This document shows positions 1-7,912 of a stretch of 64,000 nt of DNA, in pieces (the stretch's first letter is position 1; the number at the start of each line of letters is the position of its first letter). The DNA lies in assembly GCF_003590945.1 (NCBI RefSeq), contig NZ_QYUK01000011.1, positions 1,206,001-1,270,000 on the forward strand, written 5' to 3'. The notes under the pieces are model-generated. The model searched no databases. It had not been told where the DNA came from and saw only the letters and a program-made list of their open reading frames with translations. This DNA is from Oleomonas cavernae. GTDB taxonomy: Bacteria; Pseudomonadota; Alphaproteobacteria; Zavarziniales; Zavarziniaceae. The position numbers and the translations under genes were made by a program.

Positions 1-196
1 CGCATGGCTGACCGGCGCCCTCTATTACCTCTTGTGGATAATTGTCTTTCCCCGCATTCTCCCTCCGTTCACGTTTCGACGTGGGGCGACTTGTGCCGAC
101 GCTCTGTCCTCGGCCCCGATCCCTTCCCGACATTGAAATATGTTCCGTCCTGCGGATCCCCGCGGGATGACTGACGACACTGAAAGACTAATCGAC
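1..196 (+). promoter_or_regulatory. Leader region upstream of the cold shock gene
   Basis: No gene is supported here. The stretch lies directly upstream of the cold shock gene and probably holds its promoter and a long untranslated leader, as is usual for csp genes. An in-frame ATG at 140 would add 19 residues that do not resemble the family, so I treat 140-196 as leader. No consensus promoter was identified with confidence. Confidence 0.35.
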
Positions 197-403
197 ATGA
201 CGACCGGCACCGTTAAGTGGTTCAATTCCGTGAAGGGCTTCGGCTTTATCGTTCCCGACGACGGCTCGAAGGATGTCTTCGTGCATATCTCGGCGGTTGA
301 GCGTTCGACGCTCGGCAACCTTCAGGAAGGCCAGAAGATCAGCTTCGAGCTCGAGAAGGGCAAGCAGGGCAAGGTCTCGGCGGTAAACCTCCAGGCCGCC
401 TGA
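197..403 (+). CDS. Cold shock protein, CspA family
   Basis: A 68-residue single-domain OB-fold protein that binds single-stranded RNA/DNA and acts as an RNA chaperone in the cytoplasm. It starts [15 protein letters not shown] (RNP1-type KGFGFI motif) and continues with [10 protein letters not shown] (RNP2-type), both diagnostic of the family; length matches the usual 65-70 residues. I chose the ATG at 197 because the family begins at MxxGTVKWFN; the upstream ATG at 140 would give an atypical extension. A strong hairpin terminator follows 21 bases after the stop, so it is monocistronic. Which paralogue (cold-induced or constitutive) it is cannot be told. Confidence 0.95.
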   Translation: MTTGTVKWFNSVKGFGFIVPDDGSKDVFVHISAVERSTLGNLQEGQKISFELEKGKQGKVSAVNLQAA

Positions 404-423
404 GCCCTCAGGGCTCGCGCTTC

Positions 424-455
424 AAAACCCCGCGACGGCGACGTCGCGGGGTTTT
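424..455 (+). terminator. Rho-independent terminator of the cold shock gene
   Basis: A 13-base arm AAAACCCCGCGAC (424-436) pairs perfectly with GTCGCGGGGTTTT (443-455) around a 6-base loop, followed by TGTTTGG. The stem is flanked by A and T runs so it could work in both directions. It also argues that the next gene starts at 545 and not at an alternative upstream start at 458. Confidence 0.85.
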
Positions 456-544
456 GTTTGGCTGCTCTGCGACAGGCGCTGTCGCCTCGACCGGCCTCCA
501 CGGCTATCGTGTGGCCGGCGACCGATTGGACAGAAAGCCCGCTG

Positions 545-976
545 ATGACCCGTCCTGTTTTCGAAGCGCGGACCGATGACGAGGTCCGTGCCCTGTTTCC
601 CGTCGTGGTGCAGTTGCGCCAGCACCTGACCGGCCCGGAAGACCTCGCCACGCGGGTCTCGGGCATGCGCGCCGGCGGTTTCCGCCTGGTCTGGACGGCG
701 GACGAGGCCGGGGTGCCGGTGGCGGTCGCCGGGTTCCGGGTTTACGAGACGCTCTATGCCGGGCTGAAGCTCTATGTCGACGATCTGGTGACCACCGAGG
801 CCCGGCGTGGCAAGGGCGACGGCACGGTCTTGATGGCCTGGCTGGTGGCAGAGGCCAGGCGCCTGGGGTGCAGCGAACTGGACCTCGATTCCGGGGTGCA
901 GCGGGCAGGGGCCCATGCCTTCTACTTCGCCCGCGGCATGCACGTGTCGAGCTTCCACTTCCGGCTGAAAGTCTAG
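545..976 (+). CDS. GNAT family N-acetyltransferase
   Basis: A 143-residue protein of the GCN5-related acetyltransferase fold, which moves an acetyl group from acetyl-CoA to an amine. The acetyl-CoA loop is seen as VTTEARRGKGDGTVLMAWL (motif A, R-x-x-G-x-G/A) around residues 84-102, followed by ARRLGCSELDLDSGVQR and a terminal AHAFYFARGMHVSSFHF, the usual motif B order. Substrate is unknown; the family includes antibiotic, protein and small-molecule acetylases. I prefer the ATG at 545 to a possible start at 458, which would abut the terminator stem. Stands alone between a terminator and a tRNA gene. Confidence 0.85.
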   Translation: MTRPVFEARTDDEVRALFPVVVQLRQHLTGPEDLATRVSGMRAGGFRLVWTADEAGVPVAVAGFRVYETLYAGLKLYVDDLVTTEARRGKGDGTVLMAWLVAEARRLGCSELDLDSGVQRAGAHAFYFARGMHVSSFHFRLKV

Positions 977-1028
977 CGCCCCACCTCGTTGACTTCACCG
1001 AACGGGGCAGCTAAACAAGGCGCCTTGC

Positions 1029-1121
1029 GGAGTCGTGGCCGAGCGGCTGAAGGCGGCGGTTTGCTAAACCGTTATAGGGGGTAAACCCCTATCGAGGGTT
1101 CGAATCCCTCCGACTCCGCCA
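1029..1121 (+). tRNA. tRNA-Ser (anticodon GCU)
   Basis: A 93-base class II tRNA. The acceptor stem GGAGTCG (1029-1035) pairs with CGACTCC (1111-1117), discriminator G, and the CCA end is encoded (1119-1121). The anticodon loop TTGCTAA (1061-1067) carries GCT at 1063-1065. A long variable arm (TATAGGGGGTAAACCCCTA) and the T-loop GGTTCGAATCC are both present, as expected for tRNA-Ser. Confidence 0.97.
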
Positions 1122-1201
1122 GATTTCCCGCCTTTTACAGTGTTCCTGGCCTGTGTTCGGCACCAGCGTGGTCCGACTGCGCTGTTGCCCGCATACCGGT
1201 C

Positions 1202-1501
1202 TTAGCCGTGAGCCGCCGTTTCCGTGTGGTGCAGCCAAGGAACGCAGCAAAAGGCCTCATTGGTTGCCGTTTCGACTGAGTCATAGATCCCGCAATAGGG
1301 TCCAGGTGGTCCCCATGCTTCTCCCGACCCCTCGCCAGCCGCGACAATTGGGCTGTCAGGGTCGTTGGTCTTCGCCGATGCCAGCCACTGCCTTCGGTAT
1401 GAAAAGGCGCCGTCCGGTCGCTGTACGATAAGGACGCTTTGCTCCCCATCCGGGCTCACGATGACAGTCAGGATGCGGTCGTCCTGGGTTCGATTGTTCA
1501 T
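1202..1501 (-). CDS. Hypothetical protein
   Basis: A small protein of about 99 residues with no family I can name. It has ordinary codon use for this genome and begins MNNRTQDDRILTVIVSPDG, then a WGPPGPYCGIYDS segment and a C-terminal AFCCVPWL with two adjacent cysteines. An upstream in-frame ATG would add 25 residues; I chose 1501 because the sequence looks protein-like from there. No signal peptide or membrane segment is visible. It lies between tRNA-Ser and a toxin-antitoxin pair, on the opposite strand, so it may be part of a small accessory insertion. Confidence 0.45.
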   Translation of the reverse strand: MNNRTQDDRILTVIVSPDGEQSVLIVQRPDGAFSYRRQWLASAKTNDPDSPIVAAGEGSGEAWGPPGPYCGIYDSVETATNEAFCCVPWLHHTETAAHG

Positions 1502-1646
1502 GCCGTAACCTGGGTCTGTCAGCCTGAAAAGCTGCATGATTGGCGCCACGCATGGTGGTGTGTGGCGTCCACACATGTTGCCACGGTAAACCCAATGCAG
1601 CCTCCTCGCATAATTGCTACCCGCCGGCGTAGCGCGGGTTCGGGCC

Positions 1647-1689
1647 GTAAGGTGATGCTTTACACCAATCTCGTAAGGTAATACCTTAC
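1647..1689 (+). promoter_or_regulatory. Tandem palindromic operators of higBA
   Basis: Two 17-base palindromes lie 26 bases apart just before higB. The second, GTAAGGTAATACCTTAC (1673-1689), is a perfect inverted repeat around a central A and ends 4 bases before the start codon. The first, GTAAGGTGATGCTTTAC (1647-1663), is a degenerate copy. Their position suggests autoregulation by the HigA helix-turn-helix protein. That HigA binds them is inference. Confidence 0.7.
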
Positions 1690-1693
1690 ATTC

Positions 1694-1966
1694 ATGATCA
1701 AGTCGTTTCGATCAAAACCCCTCGAAGCCTTTTGGGCCAAGGGAGTCGGCAGGAAGCTGCCGGTCCAAAACCACGCCCGGCTACGGCGCCTGTTGTTCGC
1801 CTTGGACGCCGCGACGAGGCCTGAGGATATGAACCTGCCTGGCATGAACTTTCACGCCCTTCAGCCCATCCCGAGCCGCTGGTCGGTATGGGTGACCGGC
1901 AATTACCGGCTCACCTGGGCTTGGGACGGCGGCGCCATCGATGTCGACATAGAGGACTATCACTGA
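1694..1966 (+). CDS. higB: HigB family toxin, RelE/ParE-like ribonuclease
   Basis: A 90-residue toxin of the HigB/RelE superfamily; members cut mRNA on the ribosome. Family features are visible: MIKSFRSKPLEAFW at the start, RLRRLLFALDAATRPEDMNLPGMN in the middle, and the conserved end of WSVWVTGNYRLTW followed by DVDIEDYH. The length is typical. The stop codon overlaps the antitoxin start by one base (TGATG), so the two are co-translated; toxin-first order is normal for higBA. Operator palindromes sit immediately upstream. Confidence 0.93.
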   Translation: MIKSFRSKPLEAFWAKGVGRKLPVQNHARLRRLLFALDAATRPEDMNLPGMNFHALQPIPSRWSVWVTGNYRLTWAWDGGAIDVDIEDYH

Positions 1967-2262
1967 TGACCACGAACCTTGCCCCGATGCACCCTGGCGA
2001 GCTGCTCCGTGAGGAAATCCTGCCCGCCACCGGCCTGTCCAAGACCGCGGTGGCGGCGCGGCTTCACATCTCCCGGCAGTCGCTCTACGACATTCTGCGA
2101 GAGAAGCAGCCCGTTACGTCGAACATCGCGCTGCGCCTGGGGCGCCTGTTCGACAATTCTCCGGCCTTCTGGCTGAACCTTCAGGCCAACTACGACGTGG
2201 CCGTGCTGGGGCAGCAGCTCAAGGACGAACTGGCCAAGATCGAGCCGTTGCGGGCGGCCTGA
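1966..2262 (+). CDS. higA: HigA family antitoxin, XRE-type DNA-binding protein
   Basis: A 98-residue antitoxin of the HigA/VapI group. The start MHPGELLREEILPATGLSK and a helix-turn-helix (TAVAARLHISRQSLYDILRE) are diagnostic, as is the family end PAFWLNLQANYDVAV. It should neutralise HigB and repress the operon through the palindromes at 1647-1689. The ATG at 1966 overlaps the higB stop by one base. Nothing is missing, so the pair is probably functional. Confidence 0.94.
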   Translation: MTTNLAPMHPGELLREEILPATGLSKTAVAARLHISRQSLYDILREKQPVTSNIALRLGRLFDNSPAFWLNLQANYDVAVLGQQLKDELAKIEPLRAA

Positions 2263-2293
2263 TGGCGGTGGCGGTTTTTCCGCACTGCTGCCA

Positions 2294-4276
2294 TCACCGT
2301 TGATCCTCGCCGCCCAGTACCGGGGTCGGCCCCGCGCCCTGGAAATCCGCGAACGGGATCCCGGCGGCGCGCAGGGCGGACTCCAACTGCTTGTAGGCGA
2401 GGGCGCGGACGTCGAACTGCTTGCCCGGCGCCGTCTCGAATTTGCAGCGGAAGATTTTGACGCCGGGGTCGATGCGATAGAGCTTGCCCTTCAAGGGCTC
2501 GCGGATCATCGGGCCGATCTCGGGATCGAGCAGCATGGTCTCGCCCACCTTCTTGATCAGCTTGCGCACCTTCTCGCTGTCGACGTCGAGCGGCAGGGGG
2601 ATGTTGAACTTGATGATCACCCAGTCGCGCGAGGTGTTGCGCACCGTGCCCAGGTCGCCGAAGGGCACGAAATGCAAGGGACCGTTGTGGTGGCGCAGGG
2701 CGACGGTGCGCAGGGTGATGCGCTCGACCGTGCCCTTGGTGGCGGCGCCGCTCTCGATATATTCGCCGATGCGGAAGACGTCCTCGGCCAGGTAGAAGAT
2801 GCCGGTGATGATGTCGCGCACCAGGGTCTGGGTGCCGAAGCCCAGCGCGATGCCGACGACGCCGGCACTGGCGAGCAGGGGGGTTACCTCGATCCCCAGC
2901 GCCCACATGGCGCTAAAGGCGAAGACGATGATCAGCACTACCGCCGCCGTGGTGCGCAGCAGCGGCAGCAGGGTGACCAGCCGGGCATTGGGGCCGACCT
3001 CGCCGGCATGGGGGTCGATCGGGCCGATCTGGGCCAGGCGATGGTCGATGGTCGACTTGGTCGCGATCCAGGCGAGGTCGGCCAGCAGGCCGAGGGCCAC
3101 CACGCCCAGGACGTTGAGCCCGAAGTCGAGCAGGGGGCTGCGTTCGCCGCGCATCGCCATGTCGGCCAGCGGCGAGGCCAGGGCCAGCGCCGCGACGCCC
3201 AGGCCCAGCAGCACCACCACGAGGCGGGCCACCGGTAACACCAGGGATGGCACCAGGGCCGGATCGGGCCGCCCCACCCGGTCGTCCGCGTCCATCAATG
3301 CCTCGGCCGCGATCTCCTCGCGCCAGAACGAGAACACGGCGTCGTGAAGCATCGTCTGCAGGGCCAGGATCACGGCGATGTCCGCCACGATCACGGCCGC
3401 GTCGCCGCTGCCCACCAGCCACAGGAGATAGACCAGCAGCACCAGGCAGGCGGCGAAGAAGGCGCGCGGGAAGCGCGGCAGGCGGCCGGCGCGCAGGCGG
3501 CTGCGCACCCGGTCGGCCGGCGCCAGGATGCCCAGGCACAGGCCCAGCAGCAGGAGCATGGTCGCCGTGGCGCAGAACAGGCTCAGCGTCGCGGCAAAAT
3601 GCGGCGCCTGCAGGGTGCGCTCGATCAGGCCGGGCAGGAAATGCCCGGTGACCAGCAGGCCTGCCACCGCCAGCGTCGCAACGGCGGCCGGCAGGACGGC
3701 CTGGGACTCGACCGGCACCAGGCGCAGGGCCGGGGCGCCCGGCGCCAGCAGCAGGTCGATGGCCAGCCACACGAGACGGATGGCGACCAGCATCAAGGTC
3801 ACGGTCACCACCGTATCCTCGACCCCGGGCGGCCAGGTGAGGGCGGCGGTGGTGCCCAGGATCGCCACGGTGAACACGACGAGGCCGAAGAACTTCAGCC
3901 ACAGCCGGCGCAGGCCCAGCAGCAGCACCCGGCGCGGCGATCCCGCCGGGGTCGCCTCCAGGGCGCGGCGGGCGGGGATCGCATAGGTCCAGTAGAGCCA
4001 TTCCAGGCCGCCGCCCACCACCAGCAGGATCAGCAGATAGGCGACCGCGCGCACCCCTTCGCCGCTCATCATCCCGGCGCTGACCTGGCCGCCCAGGCGC
4101 TGCCATTCGGCCGGCGCGGCGACCAGGTGCTCGATGATGGTCCACAGCCTGGCGCGCGCCTGTGCCAGCAGGTCCATGGTCATGTCGGGCATGGCGGCAC
4201 CGCCGGCCTGCGCTCGGGCCAGGCCGGGCAGCAGCACGGCGCCGGCAGCCGCAAGCAAGCGGGCGTGCCCTCTCAT
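2294..4276 (-). CDS. MscS family mechanosensitive ion channel (YbiO-like, large)
   Basis: A 660-residue inner-membrane channel that opens when membrane tension rises and releases solutes on osmotic downshock. It has an N-terminal signal sequence (LLAAAGAVLLPGLARAQA), a long set of membrane helices, and near residues 470-600 the MscS core: the pore helix GVVGIALGFGTQTLVRD, then DIITGIFYLAEDVFRIGEYI and the beta domain with VERITLRTVALR. The size fits the larger YbiO/YjeP-like members rather than the 286-residue MscS. Its ATG overlaps the stop of the upstream ferredoxin gene as ATGA, so the two are translationally coupled. Confidence 0.92.
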   Translation of the reverse strand: MRGHARLLAAAGAVLLPGLARAQAGGAAMPDMTMDLLAQARARLWTIIEHLVAAPAEWQRLGGQVSAGMMSGEGVRAVAYLLILLVVGGGLEWLYWTYAIPARRALEATPAGSPRRVLLLGLRRLWLKFFGLVVFTVAILGTTAALTWPPGVEDTVVTVTLMLVAIRLVWLAIDLLLAPGAPALRLVPVESQAVLPAAVATLAVAGLLVTGHFLPGLIERTLQAPHFAATLSLFCATATMLLLLGLCLGILAPADRVRSRLRAGRLPRFPRAFFAACLVLLVYLLWLVGSGDAAVIVADIAVILALQTMLHDAVFSFWREEIAAEALMDADDRVGRPDPALVPSLVLPVARLVVVLLGLGVAALALASPLADMAMRGERSPLLDFGLNVLGVVALGLLADLAWIATKSTIDHRLAQIGPIDPHAGEVGPNARLVTLLPLLRTTAAVVLIIVFAFSAMWALGIEVTPLLASAGVVGIALGFGTQTLVRDIITGIFYLAEDVFRIGEYIESGAATKGTVERITLRTVALRHHNGPLHFVPFGDLGTVRNTSRDWVIIKFNIPLPLDVDSEKVRKLIKKVGETMLLDPEIGPMIREPLKGKLYRIDPGVKIFRCKFETAPGKQFDVRALAYKQLESALRAAGIPFADFQGAGPTPVLGGEDQR

Positions 4277-5385
4277 TGGACGGGTTCCGCCGCGCCGCGC
4301 GGCGCCCAGTCTTCGGGCGCGCGGGCGGCCTCGGCCCCGACATAGGCCGGGAGCAGGCGGGTCACCGCGACATCGCCGTCCCGCAGCCGCGCCTGGCAGG
4401 CCAGGCGCACGCCGGCGCCGGCGTGCAGCAGGGCCAGCGCGTGCGCCTCGATCGCGCCCGGCGGCGACAGCGTGCCCTGGTCGAGCGTAATGCGACAGGT
4501 GCCGCAGCGGCCGCGTCCGGCGCAGACATGGGCATGGGGCACGGCGGCCAGGCGGCTGACCTCCAGCACGGTCAGGCCGCGCCGGCCCCTGGCCACGCGG
4601 CCGTCGTCATAGGTGACGTGCAGGGTGCGGAAGCGGCTGCGGAAGACGCGCCAGCCGACCAGGGCGAAGACCGCCAGGGCGATCGCCCAGTAGACGGTCA
4701 GGACCTGGGCCTGGACGGTATCGAGCTGCGGCTTCACCGCCGCCAGCCGGACCACGTTGGCGGTGACCGCGCCGTGGAATGCCTCATCCCCGGCAAAGCG
4801 GGCCAGGGCGGCCTTGCCCGCCTCGACGAAGCCCAGCAGGGCCAGGATCGGCACCGCGAAGAGCAGCGGCAGCACCACCCGGCCCAGCCGCGTCCAGGCG
4901 GGTTTCAGCACCATCCAGCCATAGAGGCCGATCGCGCCGTGGACCCAGACCAGCACCACCACCAGCAATTGCTGGATGGCATAGTCGGGGGCGAGGCGCC
5001 AATAGATCACCAGCATCAGGCCGTAGCTGATCTCGATGTCGGGCGCCAGGCCCAGGCTGAGCCGCGTCAACAGGACGTGGGCCAGCAGCAGGGGCGGGGT
5101 CAGCAGGCCCAGGATCATCTGCACCAGGTCGCTGCGGCTGAGCGCCAGGCTGCGCCGGCGGGCGATCGAATAGAGGCCCAGGCCGGCATGGGTGACGGCG
5201 GCAAACAGCAGCAGGGCGGTGCCCGGCAGGCTGGACCAGGGGCCCATCAGGGTGGCACGCCAGGCCTCCATGGCGGCCAGCGAGTCGAGACCCAGGGCGA
5301 GGGTGATCAGATGGGTGGCCACGAAGACGATCAGGATCAGTCCGGTGGCGAGCCGCAGATTCCGGACGATGATGGCGAAAGGCAT
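4273..5385 (-). CDS. Membrane-bound [2Fe-2S] ferredoxin-domain protein
   Basis: A 370-residue protein with about six hydrophobic helices (residues 1-260) followed by a plant-type [2Fe-2S] ferredoxin domain. The cluster motif is seen as HVCAGRGRCGTCRI with a fourth cysteine in VRLACQARL near residue 340. The layout resembles the N-terminal half of bacterial ferredoxin-linked adenylate/guanylate cyclases, but here the protein ends after the ferredoxin and no cyclase domain follows. It probably carries electrons at the membrane; partner unknown. The gene is coupled by a 4-base ATGA overlap to the downstream mechanosensitive channel, an unusual pairing. Confidence 0.75.
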   Translation of the reverse strand: MPFAIIVRNLRLATGLILIVFVATHLITLALGLDSLAAMEAWRATLMGPWSSLPGTALLLFAAVTHAGLGLYSIARRRSLALSRSDLVQMILGLLTPPLLLAHVLLTRLSLGLAPDIEISYGLMLVIYWRLAPDYAIQQLLVVVLVWVHGAIGLYGWMVLKPAWTRLGRVVLPLLFAVPILALLGFVEAGKAALARFAGDEAFHGAVTANVVRLAAVKPQLDTVQAQVLTVYWAIALAVFALVGWRVFRSRFRTLHVTYDDGRVARGRRGLTVLEVSRLAAVPHAHVCAGRGRCGTCRITLDQGTLSPPGAIEAHALALLHAGAGVRLACQARLRDGDVAVTRLLPAYVGAEAARAPEDWAPRGAAEPVQ

Positions 5386-5772
5386 CGACGAACGCTCCCC
5401 CAGCCGGTTCCCCCGGCTTCCGATGACGATCAGGCCGGAGCCTCCCGCCCGTCAAGCCCGCGTGACCGGCGCATGTTACACCGGGCCGGCCAGTGGTTGA
5501 AAGAGTATGCTGCAGTTGCGTAAAATATTTGCGTCAGCAGCATGAACGTCGATGGTCGAATTTGCAGTATTGATTCAGCCACTTATGCCGGGATTTTGAG
5601 TGGCTTGAAAAAACGCCGGAATTCTGTCTTTTGAGATAGTTGCCAAAAAGCGGGCGGTATCGCCATTTTTGGCATAAAAGGTCGTCGACCCGGTGAGCCA
5701 CTGGCCAAAGTCATCGTATAATCATCAAGTGCCGGGCTACGCTCGGCCGGTTCTCTGGGGGAGACACAAAAC
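5386..5772. other. Intergenic region between divergent genes
   Basis: A 387-base region, less GC-rich than its surroundings from about 5500 to 5720. It should hold the divergent promoters of the ferredoxin gene (leftward) and the RTX gene (rightward). The only clear structure is the hairpin at 5642-5673. No convincing gene is seen. Confidence 0.5.
5642..5673. repeat. Imperfect hairpin upstream of the RTX gene
   Basis: Outer arms GCCAAAAA (5642-5649) and TTTTTGGC (5666-5673) are perfectly complementary, with inner arms GGCG (5653-5656) and CGCC (5661-5664). It lies about 100 bases before the RTX start, within its likely leader. It could be an attenuator, a protein-binding site or a terminator relic; nothing decides between these. 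Confidence 0.5.
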
Positions 5773-6903
5773 ATGTCCAATCTGAGCGTTCGTACCCAAC
5801 TCGATATGAATGCCTGGGCGCTCTCGCTGATCTTCGGCGAGGCCGAGCCGGGCACGGCGACCAAGCTGCGCATCCGCATCGATGCCGACGATTATGTCGA
5901 CCTGATCGGCACCGGCTTCACCTATGACATCGATGGCACGCCGACCGGCGGCACGGTCAAATCGATGACCTCGGTGGTCGACGGCCTCGTCCAGTTCGTC
6001 CTGAACCAGTTCAGCGTGCCGGTGGTCGACATCATCGCCACGATCGAAGCCTTCGACGCGAATGCCTTCCTCGGCCTGTTCTTCGGCGGCAACGACCGCA
6101 TCACCGGCGATGACCTCGACGATGTCCTCTACGGCTTTGGCGGTTCGGATTCCATGACCGGCGGCCTGGGCAACGACGCGCTCTTCGGCGGTGACGGCAA
6201 CGACAAGTTCTATCTGCAGGACGGGGGTATTCACGATACCGCGTCCGGCGGCCTGGGCAACGACACCTACTACATCGATGGCGTCGACAGCATCACCGAG
6301 GCCGACGGCGAGGGCACGGACACCGCCAACATCAAGGGCGACTTCCTGCTCGACGAAGGCAATTCGATCGAGAACATGAACGCGGTGGGCAATGTCGATG
6401 GCGACATCACCGGCAACCAAGCGCGTAACAATATCAAGGGCGATGCCAGCGACAACGTCCTGTCCGGTGCGGGCGACCGCGATACCATCGCCGGCGGCAG
6501 CGGCATCGACACGATCAACGGCGGCGACGAATACGACCGCCTGTTCGGCGACGGCGGCAACGACAGCATCTTCGGCGACGACGGCACCGATCGTATCGAA
6601 GGCGGTACCGGCAACGACCTGCTCTATGGCGGCGGCGACGACAACGATCGCGATACCTTCATCTTCACGGTGTCGGATGTCAGCTTCGGCCGCGACACCA
6701 TCGTCGACTGGGAGGATGTAACCGACCGGATCCAGATCGAGGGTTATGCCTCGTTCGCCGCGGCGGTTGCCGACGGCATGACGATTTCCGAGGATGCGGG
6801 CGGCAACGCCATCATCAAGTTCACCACGCCGATCTCGACCATCACCTTGAGCGGGATCGATCAATCCCAGGTCACCTCGGCCGACTTCGTCTTCATCGCC
6901 TGA
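5773..6903 (+). CDS. RTX calcium-binding repeat protein, probably type I secreted
   Basis: A 376-residue secreted protein. Two blocks of RTX nonapeptides (GGxGxDxLx type) are seen near residues 110-160 (GGLGNDALFGGDGNDKF) and 235-290 (GDGGNDSIFGDDGTDRI, GGTGNDLLYGGGDDN); these form Ca2+-binding beta rolls outside the cell. The end (TITLSGIDQSQVTSADFVFIA) resembles the uncleaved C-terminal signal of ABC type I secretion. No N-terminal signal peptide and no enzymatic domain are recognised; residues 1-100 are of unknown role. No secretion genes lie next to it. An ATG at 5773 follows GGGGGAGACACAAAAC. A terminator follows. Confidence 0.88.
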   Translation: MSNLSVRTQLDMNAWALSLIFGEAEPGTATKLRIRIDADDYVDLIGTGFTYDIDGTPTGGTVKSMTSVVDGLVQFVLNQFSVPVVDIIATIEAFDANAFLGLFFGGNDRITGDDLDDVLYGFGGSDSMTGGLGNDALFGGDGNDKFYLQDGGIHDTASGGLGNDTYYIDGVDSITEADGEGTDTANIKGDFLLDEGNSIENMNAVGNVDGDITGNQARNNIKGDASDNVLSGAGDRDTIAGGSGIDTINGGDEYDRLFGDGGNDSIFGDDGTDRIEGGTGNDLLYGGGDDNDRDTFIFTVSDVSFGRDTIVDWEDVTDRIQIEGYASFAAAVADGMTISEDAGGNAIIKFTTPISTITLSGIDQSQVTSADFVFIA

Positions 6904-6916
6904 GATCCCGACGTGC

Positions 6917-6950
6917 AAGCCGGCCCGGCGCGAGCCTGGCCGGCTTTTCT
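6917..6950 (+). terminator. Rho-independent terminator of the RTX gene
   Basis: Arms AAGCCGGCC (6917-6925) and GGCCGGCTT (6938-6946) pair perfectly, followed by TTCTCTT. It begins 13 bases after the stop codon. Confidence 0.85.
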
Positions 6951-6993
6951 CTTGCTATGATCCCTGGTCGCCGATGCGACGGAGGCCGGAGAG

Positions 6994-7911
6994 ATGTTCG
7001 AGCGCCTGGTCCATTCGGATTGGAGCGTCGATGCGCGCAAGCGCTGGTGCGCGTCGGCGCGCCGGGCCGCGGGGCACTGGCGCGTTTCATGCCCGCGGCG
7101 GGTGCCGCCGCTCGAACAATTCGTCGATGAACTGTTCGATGGCCGCGTGCTGGCGGGCTTCGATTTCCCGATCGGCCTGCCGGCCGCCTACGGCGCCCGC
7201 ACCGGATTCGAGAGTTTTCGCGAAGCATTGAATGCTTTTGGTTCAGGGCCTTGGCATCAGTTCTTTGAGGTAGCGGATGATCCTGCCCAGATCAGCCTGC
7301 ACCGGCCCTTCTACCCCCGGCGTTCCACCACCGGTGCCAAACAGCCCCACCTGCTGGCGGCACACGGTGTCGCAGCACTCGACGCCCTGCATCGGCGCTG
7401 CGAACGCGCGACGGCCGAGCGCCGCGCCGCCAGCACCCTGTTCTGGACGTTGGGCGGCAACCAGGTCGGCAAGGCGGCGCTGACCGGCTGGCGCGGCGTG
7501 ATCCGCCCCGCACTGGCCCGGGGGGCCCGGCTGTGGCCGTTCGACGGCACCCTGGCGGCCCTGGCTGCGACCGGCGGCTGCGTCCTGTGCGAGACCTATC
7601 CGGGCGAGGCTTACGGACACGTCGGCGCCCGCTTTCGCTCGGGCGAGAGCAAGCGCCGGCAGGCCGATCGCCGGGCCAAGGCGGAAGCGATCATTGCCTG
7701 GACAGGCCGCCACGGTGTGATCTTCGAGGCTGCGGCACGGGCCGCGATCCTCGACGGCTTCGGCCCCTCCAACTCGGGCGAGGATCCGTTCGACGCCCTG
7801 ATCGGCCTGCTCGGCATGATCGAGGTGGTCGAGGGCCGGCGCACGCCGGGGCCGGAGCAGGACGATGAGATCAGGCGCTGGGAGGGCTGGATCCTGGGGC
7901 AGCAACTCTGA
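6994..7911 (+). CDS. DUF429-like protein (predicted RNase H-fold)
   Basis: A 305-residue cytoplasmic protein. Segments VLAGFDFPIGLPAAYG (residues 50-65), CETYPGEAYG (about 200) and SGEDPFDALIGLLG (about 272) match the order and character of conserved acidic motifs in DUF429-like families, which are predicted to share the RNase H-like fold. The reaction is unknown and I infer the family only from these motifs. A purine-rich GGCCGGAGAG precedes the ATG at 6994. It ends two bases before the convergent hicB gene. Confidence 0.6.
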   Translation: MFERLVHSDWSVDARKRWCASARRAAGHWRVSCPRRVPPLEQFVDELFDGRVLAGFDFPIGLPAAYGARTGFESFREALNAFGSGPWHQFFEVADDPAQISLHRPFYPRRSTTGAKQPHLLAAHGVAALDALHRRCERATAERRAASTLFWTLGGNQVGKAALTGWRGVIRPALARGARLWPFDGTLAALAATGGCVLCETYPGEAYGHVGARFRSGESKRRQADRRAKAEAIIAWTGRHGVIFEAAARAAILDGFGPSNSGEDPFDALIGLLGMIEVVEGRRTPGPEQDDEIRRWEGWILGQQL

Positions 7912-7912
7912 A

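Noticed and set aside
1135-1449. Alternative frames around the hypothetical gene after tRNA-Ser
   Set aside because: They overlap the more protein-like frame at 1202-1501 and have no start with a ribosome-binding site.
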